Assembly: GCA_008000375.1 (NCBI GenBank)
Contig: SMOI01000218.1
Span: 1-54,484, forward strand
From: Poteriospumella lacustris
Taxonomy: Eukaryota > Sar > Chrysophyceae > Chromulinales > Dinobryaceae
Direction of reading: 5' to 3'
Length of the DNA: 54,484 nt
Part shown: positions 11,276 to 20,576 of the stretch, piece after piece
How the letters are laid out: the number at the start of each line of letters is the position of its first letter
Numbering within the stretch: the first letter of the stretch is position 1
Notes under the pieces: generated by a model
What the model was told of the DNA's origin: nothing
The model's database searches: none
Seen by the model: the letters and a program-made list of their open reading frames with translations, nothing else
Made by a program: the position numbers and the translations under genes

Positions 11276-12269
11276 GCAGTGCGCATATGCCATCAGCATG
11301 ATGGAAATGGTAAAGTTTAACTGCATATCCAAGTTTTCCAGAGCTTTCGGCTGTTACTGTCTTCTTGTTACTGTCTTCTTGTTCACATCAGTCGTGATGC
11401 GGCATAAGAGCCGCATCAACGATCGACGTCGACGACGACAATGATGATGGTATTTTCGTGCATGCAAGCGGCAAAAAGCGCGCATTTCCGGTTGAAGAAT
11501 CAACAAGTGCTCAAGAATCATCCAGATTTGCTTCTGGTTAAGCACCCCAAGACGTGGCACCGATACCATCAATGCCAACTGCTCTCATGCCAACTGTTGT
11601 GTTTGAATTCATTACAAATCGCAATCCAAGTGACGACGAATATGTCATTCGTTGTAATTTCAATGACTATAGCTACTTTACGAACGCTTCCACATTGGCT
11701 ATTTCACTGGTCTTGCCGTGGAATAACCGTGGATCCTACCCGTGGTATAACCACGGTTATGCAATAAATCGCTGATCATAGTTGTGAAACTGCTGTGGTG
11801 GTCACCGTGTCTACCCCGTTCAGAGTTGTTTTCCTGCGTGTTTCTCATACTGTTGTAGAAAACAATGAATTTGAAGACCGAGGAGCAGGTTGATTAGTGT
11901 CATCCTACTCATATCACAAAACAACCAAGTCAAATTCAGTCCTCACAAAAGATGAGAGGAGTTGTTTCTCTTCGAATTCTCTGATTTATTGGCGATGCAT
12001 TGCTGGGAGCATTTATCGGCAAGATTGCGGATAAACAAAATCGACGGCAAAAACAGAAGTCGTAAATGCATGTGATCGACACCAAGAAAAGATCCGATGG
12101 CCGAGGTGTGTTCTGCAGCGCCCTTGACGAATCCGGATATTTGGATTGCGTTGTCCTCATTTCTGAATACCGAAACATTCACTTGAGTGTCCAGGAGGAT
12201 GTCAGTGTCGCTAAGTCCATGCGGCATTCCTCCATTCGTCATGAATACGCTCTACGACCCTTCGAACCC
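11276..12269. other. no gene recognised; short palindrome inside
   Basis: No coding feature is supported. Around 11721-11760 there is a small palindrome with arms ATAACCGTGG and CCACGGTTAT. The rest is unassigned. Confidence 0.3.
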
Positions 12270-12800
12270 GAATGTTGTAACGGTAAACCGGCTCGGGTCT
12301 CTTGACATGGCCTCTTTCGCTGCGTCAAGTCTTGGGCTGGTCCTCGTGAAGTGGCCAGGGTTTACCACAAAGGTCGCAAACGCCGGGTGCCGGGTTCGAA
12401 CCCTTGGCCTTCCCGATCGTTTGTCTCTTATTTCTTCGGGCCTTTTTGTCCCTCTGCATGTCTCCGACAGTGGAAACACACAACTGGATTGGCAAGCCGG
12501 TTGTTACCCATGGTAGAGTTTTGCTCCACCCGCTCCTTAGCCAGATTGTACGCCTCAAAAACCGAGCGGGGATACTCGGGGAGGGCACCCAAGATAACCA
12601 GGTTGTGGAGATCGGTGATGAACTTGCCGTAGCAGGACCCACGGTCAATTTCAAACGACAAAGCATCGCTGTCCAAATGGGGATTCAACGTTACTTTGAT
12701 TGAGTGTAGGGCATTGAAAGTATCGATTGGATGCCTGTCGCTATGGCGCGATGACGACGACCGACGATCGACGACCTTCGATTGATCGAGCACCACAAGT
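12270..12800 (-). pseudogene. retrotransposon gag relic with zinc-knuckle-like C-terminus
   Basis: Minus-strand frames read GSCYGKFITDLHNLV, then LPEYPRSVFEAYNLAKERV. This is the same gag family as the relic at 19803-20225 (SKYGRFQADLQNLV, IPTYPRTVSEAYTLAKER). Further downstream, in shifted frames, Cys-X2-Cys clusters appear (VVCFHCRRH, VCDLCGKPWPLH) that resemble a nucleocapsid zinc finger. The frame is broken more than once. Confidence 0.75.
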
Positions 12801-13639
12801 CAACCAGCCAATCATTTGCGATTTCTGTCCCTATCCATCAATTCATTTGTGGGTGCGATTGAAGGATCTGATACATATCTCAAGGCGGACCAAGATCAAG
12901 TTTGACTGTTGTATTCTATTCACAGAAAAAGGCATTTCAATCACTTTGTTTCCCATCTGTAGAACTCGTCCATCTTCAAAAGATGCCGAAGAAAGCGGGA
13001 ACTACAAATTACATCATCGCTTTTTATTGGCATTGTCAATGATATTAAGCCCGCTGGTGCAGAGGAGGACAACAATAACTTCAACTCACAGTTAAGTCAA
13101 CAAAAGAGCAAAGCGAAGAAGCGATCGAACACGGATATCGATAGAATCATCCGTAAGTTTATAAGTTCTCGGGCGGGTGATTTCACTGTCGGTTATTCAC
13201 AAAGATGCTTGAAAAACGTCGCAACCGGTAAATATGTCTGGTATAGTATGTCCCAATGATGAGGAGGACAAGTGAGTTAGCAGAGAGAACGAACCGCCGA
13301 ACCGCCGAACCGCCGCAGCAAACCTCAGAAGCGACATCCGGCGAGGGAATACCAAAAGAAGCTTCAAGAACAAGTTCACATCATGAAGTGTTCGCCGTGG
13401 AAAATAAGGATCCCCAAATAATCCTAACCACCGCCGAGTTGGCGATGTTGGTGCACACGTTCGTGGAAGTCAAGGTGGACATGCTGCAGTCCTTGTGCTC
13501 GCCCTGCATGGAATCACTGGCATCACATCGTGAGTTTTTGTCATTTGCCGCATGAAAAGGTAACCGTACATTGTCACCTCTTTCGTTACGACTCTGAGGT
13601 AGATTGTCCTTCTAATGGGATGGGAATTGGCTTTAAAGG
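12801..13639. other. no supported gene
   Basis: A plus-strand frame at 13256-13555 (99 codons) begins with a charged Arg/Glu/Thr-rich stretch, but nothing in it is recognised and it could be chance. The remainder is unassigned. Confidence 0.3.
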
Positions 13640-14340
13640 ACGACGCACCCGCCGGTTTTGTAGACATTTGGCGGGCTCTATGTAAGCGCCAGCCATACTC
13701 AAAGGGAATCTTTGCGAGAAAGACGTTGAGGATTCCAAAGTCCTTAGTCGATAACGTGGGGATTAGATCCGCAAGGAGCAGACCCGTAATCTAATCGTAG
13801 GTCAAAGGGACCTCCATAATTGAGGAGAGCAAAAAAGAAGGACCGATAATCTCGTGAAGAGGGGCGATAAGAAGATATTCCGTCAAGTTAAAGCTAACAG
13901 AACGTTCCAAGCGGTAGATCACCTCATAAGCTGTGTTGAAAAACTTGTTCCGCGTCAAGCGATTGAAATGAGGCGTTGTTCAGCTTGGGGGTGGCGAGCC
14001 ATGACTTTACGTGTAATAGGTGGGCAGGGGGAAGGCACTTGGAGAGAAACTCGGTAACTATATTGGTAATCAATATGAAGTAATGAATGAATTGAAAATC
14101 GCATTAACAGACAACCTGGACAACTCAGGTCTAAACTAATAGCAGAAGCCAAACTAGGGGCTGGGTTCGGCGCCAACGCTTCTAACTCCTTTGGGTGTAG
14201 GACAATCGATTGTCCACATTCTGGCTTCGCAAGATCGGACGATGGCGGAACTAGCTCGGAAGAATGAGGAGCAAAATCGGAAGATGGCGATCTTGCAACA
14301 GCAAGTGCAGGTCGAAAGTGACCTTCGTCGAACAAGTGCC
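13640..14340 (-). pseudogene. gag relic related to the complete Gypsy element
   Basis: In broken minus-strand frames this region resembles the gag at 20577-22667. The segment YQYSYRVSLQVPSP with VMARHPQ corresponds to YQYRYRIPLQVPSL and IMARHPR. The DNA at about 13690-13800 corresponds to the gag segment encoding DLIPKLSTKDLGILKVFLSK. Several frameshifts and stops make it a pseudogene. Confidence 0.75.
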
Positions 14341-14530
14341 ATCAAAACTGCAAAGCGGCAAATCTCCTGTCATGTCAACGATTTTGTCATAGATAATGGA
14401 TTGTTTGAAGATGGCCAATCATTGATGTAAGGAGTGGAGGCCATTGAGCATCACGGCGATTCCGACAGTCCCATACTCCGCTGCGATGAAGTAGACTTGG
14501 AAGAGGTTCTCGCATTGATCGAAGAGTACT

Positions 14531-15372
14531 TTACACTGCCATCATTAGTTGCTTTTCTTGTCCCTCACACGACCGCAACAAAAGAAAGTTGTCCACTGTC
14601 GTCTTGACACGTTCTGTTTTTCCGTAATTTGCACATGCACATTTACCCACGGAGTCTGTTTCAACAATCGTTTTATGATTGTTGATGATAGCGCACTCCC
14701 CAATACGTTGTGATAATGCATACCCCGCGCCGCATCGGCCAACAGGAATCCATTCTTCAACCAAACAATAGAACCAACGCAATGTCGGACCCGCCACTTT
14801 CCGCACTACGTTGAGAAGAAACTGTCGGTGCAATCGCACATTGCCCTCACGTCTGCCATCGTGTGTGACTTTATCGAATAGGAAAGGGATGTGGCACCTT
14901 GGAAGTGACGCAACTTGTTCGATCCTTGCAGGACTGGAATTGTACTGGGTTGAATCCCGTACCTCTCCCATAAGGTCTTGAACATTGTGTTAGCTACTTG
15001 ACGATGGAAAATGAGGATTGTCGTATGAGATTTCTTCCAAATGTCGCGAAAACGGTCTCGCCGGTAGCCATCCAATCGAGAAATACTTCTAAATGCACTT
15101 CCGTGGTAAGAAGCGGACAGATGATGAAATTGCTGTGGGCTCAAGCGAAAAACAATCTTGGATATGTTAAAATTCGCAGTCCCGAAACATTGTTGAGCAG
15201 CTGCAGTGAAAAGAGTTCCCAACGCTGACGCTGCCGCAATCGCGATGACATGTTGTCTCTTCGCAAGCAGATCGCCATCCATCGAACAGAAAGTCATAAA
15301 TAATGAGAAATAGAAAATAAAAGTCTGTTGTGTTAGGGCTTGGGGCCAGGGCAAACTCATCCATCGAAACTC
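14531..15372 (-). pseudogene. PIF/Harbinger transposase relic
   Basis: The minus-strand frame from about 15370 reads WKKSHTTILIFHRQVANTMF and LRHFQG, matching the relic at 3074-3526. The IDG.H block expected next is deleted. Later, in other frames, a piece like NGFLLADAARGMHYHNV appears, corresponding to the second catalytic block of DDE_Tnp_4 enzymes. Deletion plus frameshifts show it is dead. The intact DNA transposon at 15373-18162 abuts or interrupts its 5' side. Confidence 0.7.
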
Positions 15373-15410
15373 CACTGCTGCCGCAAATGCCGAACGCAGT
15401 TTTTTGCCGG
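15373..15410. repeat. left terminal inverted repeat of DNA transposon
   Basis: It matches the reverse complement of the right terminal repeat over about 35 bp, including CCGAACGCAG, with one extra T in the T run. Confidence 0.85.
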
Positions 15411-15472
15411 ACACCGGCCTCCCGCGAAATGCTTTCGAATTTGTATCAAATTCAGGTTGGATGACACCTTTA

Positions 15473-15674
15473 CTGTGCGTTGCGTCTCATTTGACCACAA
15501 AGAGACCAACAAACTGTCGGCCGAGGGGTCGGAAGACAGCAACCAAGGTTTGACTGTTCCCACTCAGATCTTTTGGTGTGTCGCAACGCTCTCAGTGGCA
15601 CACGGGGCTGTCGGCCTAAACTTCGGCCGACACCTTCGTTGGTCTGTCGTGGTCAAATGAGACGCAACGCGCAG
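15473..15674. mobile_element. MITE, copy 2 (202 bp, TA target site)
   Basis: Identical to copy 1 at 9019-9220 except for one base near the right end (CGCGCAG instead of CGCACAG). It is flanked by TA at 15471-15472 and 15675-15676. It sits within the left end of the DNA transposon, about 70 bp upstream of the transposase ATG, so it post-dates that transposon and may affect its promoter. Confidence 0.92.
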
Positions 15675-15745
15675 TAAGTTAAGAATCTGCAACTTACACT
15701 GAATTGCTTTCAATATTTTTAATAGAATACTACAGGAAATCGACA

Positions 15746-17752
15746 ATGTTATCCGCAGCACCAACCCCGAAGCAAAACGAAAGAAAGGAACATTCAAACT
15801 TTGACTTGTCCCAACCTAGAAGGGTCACCAGATTTTTGGACTTTTCTGTCATCGATCTTGAGATAGCTGATAAGCTATATCTATGCGAAATGTTCCACAA
15901 ACAAAATAATACCCAAGGAGAACTTAGTTTGAGAGCTTTCTCGGCCAATCATTCCATTTCAGCGTCCACTTTTCACGACTGGTATAAACACTACCTTGGC
16001 TTTCTGGAAAACGGGGTCATTAAGTTGGGTAAAAAGCGCGGCCGAAAGCCTGCCATCGATGACGAAGGTATTAAAGAGCTTCGAAAACTAATATCTGACA
16101 GGAATTTAAAGCAGAGGACCCCTGATCGCACCACAATCGTCGAGCTCCTGGTCGACGTGGCTAACAACTCACGGGGACGGGCAGGACTCGCTCAAAATGT
16201 TATATCCTTGGGTCGTACGTGCCGAAAAAAGTACTTGGGTATTGCAGAAGTAGATCAGGGAAAGATGCAACACAAGACCCATGCGCGAATTGTGGCCGAA
16301 GGTGACCCCCGAAATGCCCTGTCCATGCATGCATTGGTCGTGGCATTTTGCAAGTATTTACAGTCTTGTATGATTGGAAATTTTGATGCAACACAGTTTG
16401 TTGTATCTCAAGAATGCCCTGATCAGGGATTTTACATTAAGCAAGAAAGGGCGGGGAATGACAATCCCTTAACTGGTGAAAGCAGTGGAGGGCTGGACTT
16501 CGCCATCAAATATTATCACCTAAACAACGCCGCGGGGTTTACTGGTATTCCGGTGTTCAATATTGCTGACGCTGCAATGGATGATAGTGCTTTCGATGTT
16601 GGCAAAATCAGCGGAATGGGGACTAACAGAGAGCAAACCAATTTTGGATTCGTGTGCTTTACTAAAACCAGGGCGTGTAACGCGGCGTTTTATCGATGGT
16701 TTGCGCAGGAGGTAATTGTTCCCTTCTTTGAGCAAAGTCGGGAATCAATTGACACGGAGGTGAGTAAAGCTAATTAACCATGAATGTACACCTGACCTGG
16801 CACGATTAACCCACCCAACATACAGGACAGCAATGGGGTTCCACAGCGCTTCTTCATGTCTTGCGACGGGGAGGCGAAGCAGATCGAGATATTTCAAGAG
16901 GCTGACATCATCCAGTTGTTTAAAGATGCATCAATTGATTTCGCCAAGACGCCTGCATCTTGTAGCGCCATCTGCCAAGCATCGGACGCGAGTCAGTTCT
17001 TTAAGGCTGCGAAGAAACGCCTGGCTCATGCAGTCGTCATGGCCGACCCTCTTCAACATGATGGCAACAACAGAGCCGTGCGGCAGCTGAAAGAATTGAT
17101 CGGAGACAGATTCGCTTCAGGCAAGAAATCTCTTGTGATCAAGTCGCTCTTGAAGGTAGTTGAAGCGGTTCGCGAGACCTTGACCTTGAAGATAGTCCGC
17201 GCGGGATACGAAACAACTGGTCAGTGGCCCATCAGCTTCGTCGCGGCCATGAGCCATTGCCCCACAGTTAAAACCATGTCCGTTCATGAATACAACAACA
17301 TGAAGGACAACGTGGAAAACTTGGCCAACGTTTTTCGAGAGCGCGGTGTCCTGACCGAAGCCGACATGGATGAATTCAACATCATCGACATGTCAGAGGA
17401 CACCCGCCGTACCCCAAAAGACGAGCGGGTTCTCCATCAACAACGAGCTGTGCTGATGAACTCCGCGGAGTGTACTCGCCAGTACAAGGAGTACCAGATG
17501 CGTCTACAAGGAAAGAAGACAGCGTCAGGACGAGGTCCACGAGCAAAAGGCGTAAAGGCCCTTACCGACGCTCAACTGTACAAGAGCTGGTGCTTCACTC
17601 TCTCCCACTTGCAAGCGAGAGAAGAAGCTACCCTTTGCGGGGCTGCGGGAGGACGAATTAACCGCAGGAAGGAAAAAGCAGCCGAGCTTCGAGCCCAAGG
17701 ATGGACTCCTCCAACAGAAGACCCACTCGAGGATGAGACTGGAATAAACTAG
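15746..17752 (+). CDS. DDE_1-like (pogo/Tigger-type) transposase, one intron
   Basis: This enzyme would cut and rejoin the ends of the surrounding transposon. Exon 1 is 15746-16759 and exon 2 is 16826-17752. The 66-bp phase-0 intron has GTGAGT and ACAG borders, and the joined frame gives 646 residues. The N-terminal third has a helix-turn-helix-like stretch (about residues 60-110, ISASTFHDWYKHYLGF) followed by a basic KKRGRKP patch. The putative catalytic triad is D214 (GNFDATQF), D352 (SCDGEAKQIE) and D392 (CQASDASQFFKAAKKRL), in the arrangement of DDE_1 enzymes. The frame is open upstream as far as 15704, but the first ATG is at 15746. The C-terminal tail is basic and charged. No disabling mutation is seen; the superfamily assignment rests on motif appearance. 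Confidence 0.85.
16760..16825 (+). other. spliceosomal intron in the transposase gene
   Basis: The sequence begins GTGAGT and ends TACAG and is 66 bp long. Without splicing, the frame stops at TAA inside the intron. With splicing, the frame continues from GAG to GAC and joins the second catalytic block. This identifies the host as a eukaryote with short introns. Confidence 0.85.
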
Positions 17753-18125
17753 CTGCAGGAAGTAGTATCACAAACCTGTCACATGACAGTTGTAAGCATT
17801 CGAATTAATTCCAATCCTTGAAATCTTCTTACCATTAGCATGGACTTCTGGTTTTTCATCTGTTGCCCAGCATCTTTTCTTTTGGTTAAGTGAAAATTGA
17901 TTCAATTTCAGCATGAAGATGGACCCGTGGCGATTGGCGATAGGCAATTCGAAGTATGCCTTACCGACTTCTTTCGACAGATATAAAATATGTTCTGGAA
18001 AGCTCTTGACGAGATCTATTTGTTCGAACAAACGACAACTTTGCAACGTGACAGCGTGCAGAGAAATCAGGACCGTTTCAGCCGTTACAGAAAAAGAGAA
18101 ACCAACCGCCGCGGTGAGAGGCCGT

Positions 18126-18162
18126 TCGGCAAAAACTGCGTTCGGCATTTGCGGCAGCAGTG
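18126..18162. repeat. right terminal inverted repeat of DNA transposon
   Basis: Reverse complement of the left terminal repeat at 15373-15410, with one base fewer in the homopolymer run. Confidence 0.85.
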
Positions 18163-19148
18163 GAACTCATGTAATCCGAACCTTATCCAACCCATTCTCG
18201 CCCAAACCTAAACTGCACTATTCCATATCTGGTACAAACCATTTCTTATCCAAACGGTAACTCAGATAATACACAGCTCGTACAAAAATTGGTTCATAGA
18301 AAATCATTTATCTTGTCCACATTTATTTTGTAAACAATTCTCACTTTACTACCACAGTCGTACAGTTATTGCAACAAGTTAAAACATAGTTAAGTAACAC
18401 TTACAGCATGAATGGTGATTAGTAGTACAATCAAAATACTTATTGGTACTTCATCGACTTTGTGTATCAGGAACGGTGCATATAACAGCTGCAGAAAAAA
18501 TGATTGGGAATGAGGTTGTTTTAATGCACATGAAAAGATGTTTCTTCGAAGCGCCACAGCCGCTTTCCCTCGTTTGCACTGAGAAAAGCTGTTCCGCCCG
18601 TTTCAGCCGTTTGACATATTTTTTGTGAGTGTTCCACGCGCCAGGAAAAACGGCTGATCGATCGCAAACGAATGAAACGCGAAACGAGGTTTTCTCTCAT
18701 TTTTCATTTTCGAATTCCCCATTATGTTGATTGGGTCGATGACAAGAATGTCTGTCTCGTGGACAACGGCCGAAGTTCAGAGACTCCTCTCTGTTGTTCT
18801 GGATGTGGAAGTCCATTGTGGTGTAGGCGAATCTATATTCGCCACACTGGTCCTTTCCTTCTTAACCTCCCCCATGCTTGTCTTTGTATATTTTGCATTG
18901 GCTAGCCCTTTGGAAGAAGGAATCGGCTTCTTCTTGGGAGGATGTGTGCTTGCGCTTTCTGACAGGAATTGGCTCCGAACTCCAACCCTCTTTAGCCACT
19001 GCAGATAAATTTCTAACCAAGTCTACGGCAACTACGGTAGTTTATACTCAATTGGCTATGTGACTGGTGATGCACATTTTGGAATATGCCTACCTGATTA
19101 CTGCTCGATTATTGTCAAATGTCGGAAGGAAGAAAAATGATCCAACGT
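18163..19148. other. no supported gene
   Basis: A plus-strand frame at about 18724-19008 starts with a MYB/SANT-like WTTAEVQRLL but then turns into a hydrophobic stretch without support. The rest has no recognisable content. Confidence 0.3.
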
Positions 19149-19151
19149 TAA

Positions 19152-19319
19152 CTGTGAGTCTTGCCTCATTTGATACAAACAGGCCGACTGACGGCCGAAA
19201 TACTGTCGGCCGAATGTGGAAAACTTGAGTGAGGCCAACGAGTGGCAAATCACGTGTCGGCCGACAATATTTCGGTTGTCTGTCGGCCTGTTTGTTCTCA
19301 AATGAGGCAAGAATCACAG
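19152..19319. mobile_element. diverged MITE of the same type
   Basis: It has inverted ends (CTGTGAGTCTTGCCTCATTT on the left and its near reverse complement on the right), with TA at or next to both borders and TCGGCCGA-containing centres. The general plan is that of the 202-bp MITEs, but the sequence differs (for example GCCTCATTTGA in place of GTCTCATTTGA) and it is shorter. Confidence 0.8.
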
Positions 19320-19429
19320 TATCAGTTGCATCAGCTATTGCGGGCTTGCTTGTGGCATATAGTGCGTGTCGAAACAGAGACTCGATAACGCGCAAGGTGC
19401 TCGTTGATCCGCAAATATGACCTTGGAGA

Positions 19430-19802
19430 AAGCTCCTCTACTGTGGTGACGATGGAGACTTTCTGGAGGTAACAGGGCTCACTCGGAGAACGTTTGGGAA
19501 GTTGCACGAAAAGTTGTTTCCCAATGGAAAAACTCAGATGGAAGAGTGGAGAAAGAGTCTGCTGACGTCAGTGAAAGCGTACAGCTTCTGTGACAATTCG
19601 AAGAATTCGGCGCCTATTTGTTCGTCGTTTGTTAAGCGGCGATGATTGCAGCAGTAGATGGTCGACATTTGAAGAGCAACAGCACTTTGCCAGCCTTATC
19701 GAGAGAAGGGAGTCGTCCCGACGTCGATGGTGTGCCTGGGTGGATTAGTTTTGCGTCGATTGACGCGCCTGGATCGTGGTATGATGCTGCATTATGCGGG
19801 GA
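19430..19802 (+). pseudogene. PIF/Harbinger-like transposase relic
   Basis: Plus-strand frames read LTGLSRRTFGKLHEKLF, then after a stop AAVDGRHLKSN, and then DAPGSWYDAALCGD. These correspond to the N-terminal region, the first Asp block and the APGS.HD block of DDE_Tnp_4 transposases. Stops separate the pieces, so the copy is inactive. Confidence 0.7.
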
Positions 19803-20225
19803 TTAGTGTAAATTGCTTCTGGACGAGGCAAAAACTTTGGAAGGCCTTTGTGTCAGTAAGAACCGTTCACGATCTTCCCGCGAAATCTGCACCAACGGAT
19901 TTGTAAAGCGGTTATGACCATAACTGGAAGCAGGGGACTCGGTCCTTTCCTTCGCGAGGGTGTATGCCTCGGAAACCGTTCTGGGATATGTGGGTATTGC
20001 CCCAGATGAGACCAAATTTTGTAGGTCTGCCTGGAACCTGCCGTACTTTGAGCGGTCCAGCTGTTGCAGGAAGTGTCGCGCTTGAAGATATTCAGGGTCT
20101 GTCGAGCTACCGTGGGACTTCATTGCACCTCGAACTTCGATGAACCTTTCATAATATGAATGGATCGATTCGTTCACGTCTTGTCGGATAGTCTGGTACG
20201 TCCGAATAATCTGGTATGCTTGTGT
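19803..20225 (-). pseudogene. gag relic split by the complete Gypsy insertion
   Basis: The minus-strand frame encodes a gag-like segment (QAYQIIRTYQTIRQD, then IHSYYERFIEVRGAM, then SKYGRFQADLQNLV). It has homologues at 12270-12800 and 33345-33990. The frame runs unbroken into the 5' LTR border. It resumes beyond the 3' LTR (from about 29730 down to 29649), where it reads GGSANQE and would join through a Thr codon. This shows that the Gypsy element landed inside this older retrotransposon. No longer functional. Confidence 0.8.
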
Positions 20226-20536
20226 TGACGCTAAATGCCGACTACCTCTATATTTAGCTTATAGTTTCTTAGTTACCATCACCACACGTTCCTCTCCGGC
20301 CTCCGTCTGTGGGTTCGTTGTGGTTGATGGTTCTTCCATCACCTGATGTGTAAACACATCTAATTAACCTATCCTCTATTTCTTCTCGTCTGGTTATTAC
20401 TTCAGTGTTCCTTTTCGGACCTGAAGGTATTGTTAGTGCGCCTTTTCGGACACTAACGTTACCAGCCTTGTAGATCCCAGTGAATAGGTCACTTAGATCC
20501 CAAGCTTTTCTAGTGTGTTACCCTTATAACACCACA
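20226..20536 (+). repeat. 5' LTR
   Basis: 311 bp, beginning TGACGCTAAATGCC and ending ACCACA, identical to the 3' LTR. It should contain the promoter and transcription start; a TATATTTAGC stretch near 20250 is a possible TATA-like element. Confidence 0.95.
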
Positions 20537-20576
20537 GTGATCACTACCGTTTTTCGGTAACCAAAACTTCATTTCA

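Larger units (their letters stand above)
15373..18162 (+). mobile_element. DNA transposon with intact DDE_1-like transposase
   Basis: The element is bounded by terminal inverted repeats beginning CACTGCTGCCGCAAATGCC (left, from 15373) and its reverse complement (right, ending 18162). About 35 bp match, with one indel in a T run. Outside lie GAAACTC on the left and GAACTC on the right, an imperfect candidate target duplication. It contains one intron-bearing transposase gene (15746-17752). A MITE has inserted into the left end (15473-15674). Diverged relatives of its transposase are at 11050-11275 and in pieces between 30392 and 32730, so this family has been active in this genome. Confidence 0.8.

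Noticed and set aside
20537-20576. Possible tRNA primer-binding site after the 5' LTR
   Set aside because: The sequence starts GTGATCAC and not TGG, so it is not complementary to the CCA end of a tRNA at the usual position. I could not assign a primer.
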